Shown here: positions 33,590 to 45,286 of the stretch, one piece after another | How positions within the stretch are numbered: position 1 is the stretch's first letter | Layout of the letters: each line of letters starts with the position of its first letter | Origin: Larix kaempferi | Taxonomy: Eukaryota > Streptophyta > Pinopsida > Pinales > Pinaceae | Direction: 5' to 3' | Length of the DNA: 64,000 nt | NCBI GenBank assembly: GCA_027924585.1 | Contig: BSBM01000260.1 | Span: 15,451,001-15,515,000, forward strand | Made by a program: the position numbers and the translations under genes | Notes under the pieces: model-generated | The model's input: only the letters and a program-made list of their open reading frames with translations | Databases searched by the model: none | What the model was told of the DNA's origin: nothing

Positions 33590-34895
33590 CCCAGGATCTG
33601 GGATGAAGAAATGGAATGCCATGATCCGTCGATCATGAAGAATGATGTTTGGGATGTAGTCCCAAGACGTGAAGGGAAGTTTGTTATGACTTCCAAATGG
33701 AACTATCAGATCAAGCATGTTGCAGATGGCAGCATTGAGAAATATAAAAGTGATGAAATAGAAGATGCACCAGATGGATTTCAAGACAACATGGTGTAGT
33801 CATATATGTGTGCAGAACTTGGTATGGTAGGATAGACAACTTTCTATCCAGTTTGGGATTTACCAAGAATAAAGCAGATTCACACCTTTTCTACAAGGTT
33901 GAGGAAGGCAATTCAGTGATACTACTTTTGTATGCGGATAACCTGTTTGTATCAGGTGAGGATAGATTGATTGCTGACACGCAGCGGAAGCTTACTATCG
34001 AGTTCGAGATGAAGAACTTGGGGATGATGCACTATTTTTTTTTGGCATGGAGGTGTGGCAGAGTGCAGAAGGAATCTTCCTTGGACAAGGTAAGTATGCA
34101 GTAGAGCTCCTGAAGAGGTTCGGGATGATGGATTGCAAGGCCATGGCCACACCTATGGCATCGAATCTGAAGCTTCTATGTGATGCTTCATCTGAGCCGG
34201 TTGATGTCTCTATGTATCGTCAGATGATTGGGTCCTTGATGTACTTGATGAACACGAGACCAGATATTTGCTTTGCTGTGAACACATTGATTCATTTCCT
34301 GACAGATCCGAGGCATGTTCACTTGGTTGCTGCAAAGCATGTTCTGAGGTACCTGAAGGGTACAGTGGATTATGGGCTCAAGTATGAAGCGAATCAAAAG
34401 TTTAACCTGCAGGGTTATGTTGATTCAGATTGGGCTGGCAGTGCTGCAGATAGGAAGAGCACATCTGGGTGTTGCTTCAATATGGGATCAGGTGTGATCT
34501 CTTGGTTCAGCAGGAAGCAGTCCTGCGTAGCACTGAGTACAACTGAGGCTAAGTATGTTGCAGCCTGTTCAGCTAGTTGTGAGGCAGTATGGCTGCGGAA
34601 GCTACTGTCTGAGTTATTTGATCTCCCGTTGGAGGCTACTGGTATCTTCTGTGATAACCAGAGTTGTGTGAAGCTGTCCGAGAACCAAGTGTTTCATGAC
34701 AGGTCGAAACACATAGAGATCAAATATCACTATATCAGGGATATGGTGCAGAGAGGAGCTGTGAAGCTTCTGTATGTTGCGACGGACGAGCAGATTGCAG
34801 ATGTGTTGACAAAGCCACTAGCCAGAGTGAAGTTCGAGTACTTAAAAGAGAGGCTTGGCGTTCTTCAGATCGAGGACACTTCGAGGAAGAAGTGA
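33590..34895 (+). pseudogene. C4 reverse transcriptase / RNase H remnant
   Basis: Begins in the RT ([13 protein letters not shown] ... KIKHVADGS-like). An internal deletion near 33760-33810 removes the central RT (the [10 protein letters not shown] and [10 protein letters not shown] region). The sequence then continues to the end through RNase H ([52 protein letters not shown]). The catalytic box reads YADN instead of YVDD. A frameshift occurs near 34040 in a T run. The C-terminal 280 residues (from 34047) are nearly identical to C5. Confidence 0.9.
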
Positions 34896-36254
34896 TGGAC
34901 ACATTTGCTGAAGCCATTCCAAGCATGTTGGAAGGAGGATCCTTCACATGGCTGTGGATGTAAGCGCTGGATGATGAGCATCAGGATGATGTTCCGGTTT
35001 CTGCTTGGATATGATCAGTTGGATCATTTTTTTTATGTATGTACGCATCATGTTGGATGCTGGATATGATCAATTGGATCATTTATGTATGTATGCATCA
35101 TGTTGGATGCTTGGACCATGTATCTGTATATGTATCAGGTGGATACTTTGTATGATCAGGTGGATCATGTATGGTGATATGTATCATGTATTTGTATTTG
35201 TATCAGGTGGATACATTGTATGATCAGGAGGATCATGTATGATGATATGTATCAGGTAGATACTTGGTATGCATCAGGTAGAAGCATTGATGATCAGGTG
35301 GATCATGCAGCAGGATGTTGCAGTGATGATCAGGATGATCATGGATGATGAGCTTCAGGATGTTGCTCCAGATGACATGCATCAGGACGATGCAGTGATG
35401 ATGATCAGGATGATCATGTGTACATCAGGTTGACGTATGGTGAGTATCAGGATGATACTTTGTGGCCGTGGATCAGGTTGTGCAGAGGAGCATGTCTGGG
35501 AGATCCTATAGGTCGGAGTTGTGTACCCGTAACAGCCTGGGATGCTCTTTCGAGACATTGCGCTGGGAGGACATGTAATTTGTGCCCTGGGAGATCCTTC
35601 AGGTCGGAGTTGTGTACCCGTAACATCCTGGGATGCTCTTGCGAGGTTTTGTCCTATGGCATGTAATTTGGGCCCTGGGAGATTTCAGGTCGGAGTTGTG
35701 TACCCGTAACATCCTGAGATGCTCTTTCGAGGTTTTGCCATGACCACATGTAATTTGTGCCCTAGGAGATTTCAGGTCGGAGTTGTGTACCCGTAACATC
35801 CTGAGATGCTCTTGCTAGGTTTTGTGGTGACCACATATAATTTGTGCCCTGGGAGATCCTTCAGGTTGGATTTGTGTACCTGTAACATCCTGGGATGCTC
35901 TTTCGAGGTTTTGTGGTGGGGTCACATGTAATAGCGCCCTGGGAGATCCTACAGGTCGGAGTTGTGTACCCGTAACATCCTGGGATGCTCTTTCGAGGTT
36001 TTGTGAAGCACGTAATAAGTCCTGAGGATTCCACAGTATGGCCAATGATGACGAAGACCTGCAGGTGGTGGGCCTACATCCAGTATGAAAAAGGACTAGC
36101 TCTGTAGAACTTCCTATGACGAGTAGATTCAGAGATTGATTGAGATAGCAGCAGCAGTGACGATGATGATGACTCGATAACGATTATCCAGTGACGATGA
36201 TCTAGAGAAGAAGACTTGTGCTAGAAGACCTGTGCTGAGAAATACCTTCCTAGT
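34896..36254 (+). repeat. C4 3' region with two tandem arrays
   Basis: Array 1 (about 35000-35330) has short units built on GATCAGGTGGATCATGTAT / GCATCATGTTGGATGCT. Array 2 (about 35490-36010) has about six units of 85-95 bp containing GGGAGATCCT, GGTCGGAGTTGTGTACCCG and GGATGCTCTTTCGAGG. The same two arrays, expanded differently, lie in the same place in C5. They sit between the RNase H stop and the polypurine tract, so they are probably 3' untranslated. Confidence 0.85.
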
Positions 36255-36255
36255 T

Positions 36256-36264
36256 AAGAGGGAG
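36256..36264 (+). other. C4 polypurine tract
   Basis: AAGAGGGAG directly before the 3' LTR. Confidence 0.85.
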
Positions 36265-36871
36265 TGTTGATGTATATGTAACTTCGGAATGTATTTCATA
36301 TATGTATGTTGTATGTACTCCTATAGAGATGGTATTATTCCTCTATACGAAAGTGTCGTCATTTATATTGTAAGTGTCGTAACTTATACTTGACGGGTTA
36401 TTAGACCACCTTGTTGGGGTCGACCCTGTATAGGTCATGTGGGTCAAAGGGTTATTAGACCACCCTATTGGGGGTCATCCCAGTCAGCATTATGTTATGT
36501 GGTTAAGTTCGAGCCTACATGAGTTAGGTAAAAAGGCAAGTCAAGTCAAGTATAAATAGAGTGCGGGAGGCACTCTATTTACTCACTCACTTCTCACTCA
36601 TGCACTCAAGGAGGAGTGGCGCACTTATGGAGGAGGAGGATCTGCTGCTAGGTTATGTCTATCTCTCATGGTTGGTTGTATCATTGCTCTATTTATCTTT
36701 GAGGAAGTTATTGGGGTTTTTCACCTTTATGGTTTTCCCCAAGTAAATATTTGTGTCTCTTGTGTGCTTGCATTATTGTCTCCATGATTGATATGCTATA
36801 GATATGCTGTACATGTTGTTCTCTCAGTTAAGATCCTAGATCAGATTGAAGTAAATTCTGAAAATCTAACA
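36265..36871 (+). repeat. 3' LTR of C4 (607 bp)
   Basis: TGTTGATGTATATG ... AAATCTAACA, followed by TSD GTTAA. It is the same length as the C5 LTRs. Confidence 0.95.
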
Positions 36872-36876
36872 GTTAA

Positions 36877-38240
36877 AGACTGCAACATTGGAACAAAAGA
36901 AAATCCCAAGATAGTGAAAATTTCTAAGAACCTGCCGCCAGAAGAAGAAAAGAGATATGTTGAGATAATGAAAGAATTCACAGATGTGTTTTCCTGGAGT
37001 TATGAAGATTTGAAGGAGTATGAAACTTCTATTATTCAGCATACTATCCCCATCAAGCCAAAGGAGAAACCCTTTAAACAAAAACTCAGGAGAATAAATC
37101 TACTATTGATGCCATTGATTGAAAAGGAGGTTAAAAAACTTTTTGATGCCAAAATAATTGTATCACTGAGATTTTCCAGATGGGTAGCGAATCTGGTCCC
37201 TGTAAGAAAGAAGAATGGAGAAATAAGGCTGTGTGTAGACTTCAGAAATTTGAACAAAGTCTCCATGAAAGATAATTATCCTCTTCCAAAGATGGATCAT
37301 ATTTTGCAGAAGGTTGTGGGGGCAGAGAGAATTTCCATGTTGGATGGTTTATATGGATACAATCAGATCAAAGTCCTTCCAGAGGATCAGAAGAAGACAA
37401 CTTTCACAATGCCTCGAGGGACTTTCATGTACACAAAAATTCCATTTGGGTTGATGAATGCAGGGGCTACATTTCAAAGGGCCATGGATATCACATTCGC
37501 TAAGGAGAAAAATAAATTTGTAGTAGTATACATGGATGACATAACTATATACTCAAAATTCATTGCGGATCACTTGAAGCATTTAGAAAGGGTATTTCTG
37601 AAATGTGGGAAATTTGGCATATCCTTGAATCCAAAGAAGTCAATTTTTTCCATGAAAGAAGGAAATCTATTGGGACATATGATATCAAAAGATGGCATAA
37701 AAATCGATCCTAAAAGAGTAGCAGCAATTCAAAAAATTGGGATACCAAGGACTAAGAAGGAAGTCTAATCTTTTATTGGTAGAGTGAATTTCCTAAGAAG
37801 GTTTGTTCCCAGTTTTGCAGAGATTCTAAGAAATATTTCAGACATATTAAGGAAGAACAATGAAATCAAATGGATCATTGAAGCCAAGAAATATTTAACT
37901 GACATTAAGAAATTCCTAACAGAAGCTCTTGTTTTAATCAGTCCCAACTTTTCAAAGGATTTTATCATATTTTCTTATGCATCGCAACATACTATAGCTG
38001 GAGTCTTACTACAGGAGAATCAAGATAATATGGAACAACCAATTTCCTTTTTCAACAAGATTTTGAGAGATTCAGAACTAAAATATAATATAATGGAGAA
38101 ACATGCCTATGCATTGATAAAATATTTAAAAGACTTCAGGGTTTACATTTTGCATTCTCACACTATTGCATATGTTCCATTTGCAACTGTCAAGGATATC
38201 CTTACCCAACTGGACCCTGAAGGGAAGAGAGCTAAGTAAA
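36877..38240 (+). pseudogene. pol: G1 reverse transcriptase and RNase H
   Basis: Continues the G1 frame after C4. Typical Ty3/Gypsy RT motifs: VANLVPVRKKNGEIRLCVDFRNLN, YPLPKMDHIL, SMLDGLYGYNQI, FTMPRGTFMYTKIPFGLMNAGATFQRAMD, and the catalytic VVYMDD near 37528. The Gypsy RNase H follows (FIIFSYASQHTIAGVLLQE, SELKYNIMEKHAYALI), although its first catalytic position reads SYAS rather than the usual (T/V)DAS. A stop at 37766-37768 splits RT from RNase H, and another ends the frame at 38237. Confidence 0.92.
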
Positions 38241-39571
38241 TTGCAATTCTGTTAGAATATGACCTGGACATCAAGACTACAAGATTAATCAAGGGACAGA
38301 GTTTGGAAAAAATGATGACATAGACCAACTATGACGCTTTGGATATGAACTTGATTTCTTATCTCTCAACTGAAACAGTTCCAGAAATGCCTGTGGTGAA
38401 GGATTTTTCTTTGTTGCTCTGGTACAGTGACATCGTATGTTTTGCAGAATTTGCAAGCACCCCCAGACCTGGAGAAAACCGGAGTGAGGTCATTAAAATT
38501 AAAAGCAGCAAAATTTTGCATATTGAATGAATATTTGTATTGGAAGGATCCAGGAGGGATTTTACTGAACTGTTTGCTAGAAGATGGAGCACAACATGTC
38601 ATGAAGTAGTTTCATGGATGGGTTGTGGAGGACATCACTCCTAGAAATCCACTGTGAACAAAATCCTCAGACCAGGGTTCTATTGGCCTACTGTTTTTTC
38701 AGATGTGCACAAAGAAATTGCAAAATGTCATGAATGCCAAATATTTGATGGGAAAATAGAACTTTTTCCTTTTCCCTTGAAACCGATTTTAGTAGAAGCC
38801 ACCATTTCAGCAGTGGGGATTAGATTTCATTGGGGAAATTAATCCAAATTCTTCAGGACAACATAATTGGATTATGACTGCAACAAATTATTTCATTAAA
38901 TGGATTGAAGCTATCCCACAAGAAACACCACAGATACAATTATCATAAATTTTCTAGAAGAAAATATTTTGTCAAGGTTTAGGTGTCCCAGAAAAATAGT
39001 CACAGATAATGCATAGACACTCAGATCAAAGAGAATGATCAGTTTCTGTCATAAGTATCATATCCATTTAAATCACTCAACTGCATACTATACCCAAGGA
39101 AATGGGTTGGTAGAATCTTCTAATAAAAGTTTGGTAAGAATCATAAAGAAATTGTTGGAAGAAAACAAAAGAGCCTGTCATACCAAACTCAAATACGCTT
39201 TATGGGCGGACAAGATTAGTACAAAAAGGGCCATCGGTACATCACCTTTTCAGTTGGTTTATGGGACAGAAGTGGTTTTTCTTGTTTCTTTAGGTCTTCC
39301 TGTCATGAAACTGCTACAAGAGTTTGAGGAAGAACCAAACCACATGCAGAGAAGAATAAGTCAAATGATTGAGTTACATGAAATAAGGGAGAAAGCTTAT
39401 AACAGGACTCAAATTCATCAAAAAAAAATGAAAAATACATTTGACAGGAAAATCAAAGAAATAAATTTTAAAACTGATGATTTGGTTCTAAAATGGGATG
39501 CCAGGAATGAAGACAAGCATGGGAAGTTCGAACATTTGTGGAAAGGTCCATATATAATTTCTGCTTACTAG
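38241..39571 (+). pseudogene. G1 integrase, broken
   Basis: A zinc-binding region (GGHHS ... FYWPTVFSDVHKEIAKCHECQ) lies at about 38625-38740. Core fragments follow (NWIMTATNYFIKWIEAIP near 38865, KIVTDNA near 38992, HSTAYYTQGNGLVESSNKSL near 39075), then the C-terminal module (FDRKIKEINFKTDDLVLKWD ... GKFEHLWKGPYII). Stops and frame changes occur in the zinc region and core; the last 178 codons (39035-39571) are open. Confidence 0.88.
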
Positions 39572-39950
39572 GGGGGAAATTCCTTCATTTTACAAGATCA
39601 GAATGGAGAGTTTATTGGTGGGGGCCCAATAAACTGAAGGTACCTGAAACACTATCTTTCTTAGGTCAAAAAGAAGAAAGATAAGTTGTTGTACATAATT
39701 TGTATATACGATAGTAGTTTCATAAAATTTTGTACATAAAATCAGTAAGCAGAACATTGTACAGTTTTGTTTCAGAAGTGTGTGTGGTTTCAGTTTGGAT
39801 TATCAGTTTGTTTCTAGGTGGATAACTTGCAGATTATAAGACACAGAGCAGATTTCAGTTGGAAAGGGAGAAAATCCAAATAGTCAGGCACGTGGTCTAC
39901 AGGTTCTTTGCTACCTCATGAGGAGGATAGCATCCCCAGTTGGAGCCAGT
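39572..39950 (+). other. G1 3' untranslated spacer
   Basis: About 380 bp between integrase and the 3' LTR, with a few residual in-frame codons and no further gene. A purine-rich AGGAGGATAG at 39921-39930 is the best polypurine-tract candidate, but it is 20 nt from the LTR start. Confidence 0.6.
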
Positions 39951-40394
39951 TGTTAGCACTGGTATTTTTCAAGGCATGAATGAGGTAATGGAAAATGAAA
40001 AGTTTGTGGTTGATGTAATCCAAGGTTCTGTAGGAGAAGGCACCCAACCCTTTAAAAAATATATACCACATGACCGCTAGCTGGGGCTAAAAGAGAATAG
40101 AAAAGTCCACAAAATAACTTGGGAAATCATGAAACGAGTAATCAACGACTAAGATCAGGACAGAGACATGATCGACGGTGGAAACGTTGTTCTGAAACGA
40201 CCACGGGAGAAGAGTTAGAGGAGTGGAGGGTTCAACGGCCTAGATTTTGTCGCTAGAGATCAATGACAGAGGTTGATTTTCACCAGAAGTGGAGTGCGAT
40301 GGTTAAGGATGAGGCCCCACCGAAGAATAAAAAGGAGTTAAAAAGTCTACAACTTGCGTGGTTGATCGATCGTTGATCTACAAATCAACGGTCC

Positions 40395-43300
40395 TGTTAT
40401 CACCTAAACTGTAGTTACCCCTATGGATGTATCCATTAATGGATGGCAATAGGGAAGGGCAACTCAAAAGGTGCAACCACGATCACCTCGACTTCCAATA
40501 GATGGTTGTCATGCCAATCAAGGCAACCTTCACTTTATGTTATCTAGCCCAGACAACAAAGGGGGAGACCCATATCTACTCCCGACAGGAGAGATCAAAC
40601 CAAAACACCAAATCAAAGTTAAGTATAAGTGAAATTGTAAGGTGTATGGTATACCCTAGATCTAAGGATAAAGTCACAAGATGAATAAAGGGTTTAATGA
40701 GTATAGATTTGGTTCATTGTTGATGTGAGAGTGACTTATAGTATTTGAAATGAGATCCAGGATTAAAGTACTAGTCAATTGTGAGAAAATCCACTGCCTT
40801 GGGAACCGTGTATAATGCAGGGTAGTTTAAAGGTTGAATTGGGGCTAACCAGTACTAGAGACAAGCTTGATTGTAATATATGACAATGTCAAAGGATTCA
40901 AGCAACCCAAACAAGGATCAAACCACAAGTTAACTCAACAATCTAGGAAAGTTGAATGAGCTTGGAGAAAGATCAGTGCCTTGGGAATTGGGATAATGGA
41001 GTCAAAGTGGAGTTAACTTGTAGATCATGACCCCTATAACATAAGACAAGTGGGATACTAAAGGTTTGATGGATGGATATATCTAGATCTAATAATTCAT
41101 GATGTGACCTAAGTGGACCACAATCCCTTAAAACAAGGAATTCTATCCCCAAGGCAAGATTTCACAAAATGACCTACTAGACCTAGGTTTCAAGGTATGT
41201 GTGTTCCAAATCCACCAAAATCTCAACTACCCACGTCCTACAAGTGGACAAACTCAATCTCCCCAAGAAGTGCGACTTTGCCCAAGGAGGGTTAAAAGTG
41301 TGATAAATGGGATCAAGACAAGTCCAATGGCATCCAAAATTTAGAACCAAGAAGCCAATGCGCCCTCTCTCCTGCACAACAAATGTCAACAATATCAGAT
41401 TTGATGCAATCAGGAGATAAGACTAATGCCACAAGAGAAATAACAGAAAGATAGCATATATCACAATGATACTAATGATAACCCCCTGATATAAGCGAAT
41501 GCCAAAGAGATCGATTTGAAGAAGCCTTGCAAAATCACCCTAGTTGAAGTCGCCCTCCTGTAGACAAGACAAATATTTCCAAAAGATAGATCTTACCACA
41601 AATACCCAAATGCTAGGATGCAATAGACTTTCCAATCACCATCTAAGAACACTAGATGCAAAGGAGACCACAAGAATTTCCACAAGAGAATTTTTCTATA
41701 TCAAGATTCCAAGAGCCAAAGACCCCTTTACAATGAGAAGCTATCTACTTTAAATAGGAAGGAGAGGCACCAAAACCCTAACCACTTTTTGAATTAGTGG
41801 CTAAGATTAAAATATCAAAATGTATAATCAATGGTTGAGATGAGTTCAACAATAAAATACATGGATCACTAATAAAATATAACCATAAGTGGACAAAATC
41901 GCCCTAGGAGGGGGGATCCCACCAAATCATGATGACAAAATATAACAATAAGCTTATGGTGGGTCCAAGGGGTAATTTTAGACACCCTTGGTCAATCCCC
42001 ATAGCACAATAATAATAAAATAGTCATCAAAGTACCAAATCGTGCCTCTATGGACAAATCGTGGGCCTTAGGAGGCCTCATAAATCATCAGAAAATGCCA
42101 TAAGTGATGGATGTGGGTCCCGATGAAGTTGAAACTGTTGGAGAAGGTGTGGAAGAAATCCCACTGATCATCCCATGCCAAAACTTTGCCTCAGTAGCCC
42201 AAATCGAATTCCTCTGTAGCCATTTCTACCAATCCCAAACTACCTCGGGAAGCGTGACACTACCCCAAACTGCCACCTGGAGTGTCTGCGCTGTCAAGGT
42301 GAGGTCACCAGTGTGTCCAGGAGGGGGGTAATATGGTAAAAACAAGTGGCTGGACCACCCCCTCCATGCACATCGCCCTAGGTCAACCAGATAAAAACCA
42401 TCTATGCTCTGACAGGGTCTCCGACAGACCAAAACTGCACTGGGATAGCCTACTGAGGCTCAATCATCACTGTAAGTGCCCAGAACTGAAAACAAGCTGT
42501 CTCATTGGACTCAGAAGGTCCAAATCTATCCAAGATGTGTACTCATACACCATATGGATCTCTGCATGATCATATAATACATCCAATATACCGGAACAGG
42601 TGAAATAATAATAATCTGTAAATGATCAAATAATGCTGAAAACTATAAATCATCATCATAAACCTGTATCGGATGCATAGAACCATCATGTACATGTACA
42701 TGGACCATATATCATCTATCTGTATCATCACAAGGTCCAACCATCTCATGTCCTATGGTTGACCATGGTCAAACTAGGTTTGACCAAGTCAACATGACCA
42801 AATATAACTCATACTATCATTAGAAGTTGCTGCAAAGTGTCAAAGGTTAATGCATGTTCTAAAACTAATTCAAATAGCGATTATAGCAAAGAGTAATCAT
42901 TACTGGCGATCTAAATCCAAATATATAGTGTCATTAATTATTATTATGACTCAGGCTAGACTTTCAAGACCGTACTCACTTCATAGTTGTGATCAATTTG
43001 CTAGTGAAGGGTGAAGGCTAAAATAAACCGGCTAGGCTGAAGGATGACTGACTAACTCAACATTGTGACACTTTGGATATGGGAAAGGGAATACACACCA
43101 TGGTATATACTGAATGAGAAACAACACAGGGAATGGCGGTGTCTCACAAATGGATAAGTTGTTCAAAGATGGTTCATTCACCTTTAACAGATGCGCACAA
43201 TCCATAATACAAATGAGGCCAACAATTGTTTGATATAGCATTTAAGTTCCATTGTTTTTTGGGCCTGAAGTTTCCATAGCCTTTGATCTATGCGTGTTTA

Positions 43301-44342
43301 TAAACACATTGCATAGATTTACATTTATATTAGGCTTTTTGCTGCAAGTGTGTTTTTAAGGCACTTGTTTTGCCTAAGCACTTCTAGGTGTGTCACAGAC
43401 AGCTTGTTTACCTAGGTATTTTACATTTCACAAAAGATATAACATTTTATTTCATACCCATTTTCATTTGGCTTGCCTTTCATTCATGTGTGTTTAAAAA
43501 CACATTGCATGAATGGGCTTTTCATACAAGATATAACATTTCATTTTCCAGATTTTTTATTCATGGCAGCACTAAAAGTTTCAGGTTTTGCCAACACAAC
43601 TTTAGTGACTAGGGGGAATTCACAAGGAAATCCAACTCACCATAGGTAAGTTTTGTCACCAACTCAGAGCCGAGACACAATAAACAGGGAAGCTCATCCA
43701 ATACAAAGGCTATGGTGGGGAAAAGTCCTCCATGCCACTAGTCAAGTAGTAAGTCAGGGTGATAAACTAAAAGGTAGGTAATGGATGGATGAAGACAATG
43801 AATAATGGAGACAACACTAGGAAGCCAAGGTATGGTGGAATGATCACCTCTATTCTCCCTAAGGAGGGTAAAACCAATGAGTATGGATGATGAAATTCTA
43901 AGTCTGCGTAGGGACAATAGAATATATATAATAAGATCAACCAAGTCCACATATCTATATGATCGCCAGATCATGACACTAAATGCTAAGACATGCTATA
44001 AGAATCAATATAAAAGCAATATAACCATAACACCATGATATACCTGCTGAGTCATATACCTGAATGCTCATCATCTGAACCATCATCTATCCTCTGAAAC
44101 TACTACTGTAACTCTGGGCACCACTGACTGCTCTGTATCCATGGTATAGTGGCTACATCGGTCATCTCTCTGAGTCTCCTGAGACTCAGTCATGGCATGG
44201 GGAATATAACTGCTGTCCAAATCTGATAGTGATCCATAATATATGCTCATATCAGCATCTCAATGTAAGGGAAGTGGCTGAAAAGTGTACTGGAATCAGA
44301 AAAATAATGTATGGTAGCCAGGATACTATATATGTGATAACA
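40395..44342. mobile_element. 3.9-kb TGTTATCAC...GTGATAACA element
   Basis: The ends are perfect 9-bp inverted repeats with TG/CA termini. Flanks are GGTCC (40390-40394) and AGTCC (44343-44347), a 5-bp TSD with one change. The uninterrupted site is seen in the 5' LTR at 21691. No gag-pol, internal LTR boundary or primer site was found. Open frames in it (for example 42104-42331) lack recognisable motifs. Best read as a long solo LTR or a non-coding LTR derivative. It contains unusual hairpins at 43286-43515. Confidence 0.75.
43286..43515. repeat. Cluster of related imperfect palindromes
   Basis: 43286-43318 and 43481-43515 have the same core (GTGTTTA..AAACACATTG) but different arms: ATCTATGC/GCATAGAT in one and CATTCATG/CATGAATG in the other. 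Between them, near 43345-43367, CAAGTG...CACTTG surrounds TGTTTTTAAG. The arms differ yet remain complementary. Confidence 0.65.
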
Positions 44343-45113
44343 AGTCCAAGAGAGATTCTGCAACGCAAAGATGCGCGGATGAATGACAATGTGGGTGGTT
44401 GTAGAATTACAAACCGCTAGCCACGTGTCGATTCCTCGTGATTCCGGAGATTGGAAAAGTGGTATGGGAAACCTCTTGGAGGCCCAGCGGAACCACTTTT
44501 CAAAAGGTAAAGGGAAGATAGGGGAAATATATGGCTAATATGGAAGCCAGAAGGGGATCCGACGGTCGAGGAGGTTGGTTGAAGCATGGAAAAGGTAAAA
44601 AGAAATCCAACGGTTTGGGTTTCGCTAAGGGAAATCAACGCTGGAGAAGGGCTCCCCGCTGGGGAAGGAATGCGATAGACAGTGGAGGATTGGAAGGAAA
44701 GGAAAAATAAGATGGGTCTAAAAAGAAAGCAACTTTTAGCGTTGATCAAGAAACATCAGATAGATCAACGGTGTGTGGATATTTCCGCATTATAGAGGTG
44801 CGTAACGGATTGAAGGAGGAGGCGGTTGCGGAATCCAAAACCGTAGTACACATGGCAATATCTCACCATTCCTCAATTTGAAAAAGCGGTAATGGAACCC
44901 ACCCAAGTTCCATGCGAAACTACCCGCAATGGTTGTAGTGCCAAAATGAATGGTTGAGATTGATGCAGGATTAGATCTGATGGCAGATAATGGTTACCTA
45001 AGGATGATGGTGGAAGGGTCGTAGACCTGATAGTCCAGGTTATAGCACAGAAGATCGACGGTTGAGGTGAATGTCCGCCGAAGGAGAAGCAAGGAAAATA
45101 ACAGGGGTCGGAT

Positions 45114-45136
45114 TATAAAAAGTGAAAAGTCACGTG
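45114..45136 (+). promoter_or_regulatory. U3 gene promoter, 3' LTR copy
   Basis: GATTATAAAAAG (TATA at 45114) and CACGTG at 45131-45136. The TATA-to-ATG distance is 173 bp, identical to the 5' LTR copy. Confidence 0.6.
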
Positions 45137-45286
45137 AAATCTGACATTTGTTCTCTAAGCGTCAGCGTCAAAAGCTTCTGGACAAGTGTGCAGCGAAGAA
45201 AGTGACAGTAGATACTAGGTTTTCGGCTGTCAGTATTAGGTAGGTCCTGAAACCTGTGCACTCATTAAAAAAGGGTTATTTTTATA

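Larger units (their letters stand above)
29984..36871 (+). mobile_element. Copia element C4, internally rearranged (TSD GTTAA)
   Basis: TSD GTTAA is present at 29979-29983 and 36872-36876; removing the insert and one TSD keeps G1 in frame. LTRs are 29984-30633 and 36265-36871. C4 is the same family as C5: matching LTR start, leader, gag start, RNase H end and 3' arrays. Most of gag, all of protease and integrase and the front of the RT are missing, and unrelated DNA (31915-33590) lies in the gap. It would depend on proteins from an intact relative. LTR differences, about 12 of 607 by eye, are fewer than for G1, consistent with later insertion. Confidence 0.95.

Noticed and set aside
42104-42569. 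Adjacent short frames in the 3.9-kb element
   Set aside because: No motifs, different frames and strands overlapping; treated as chance.
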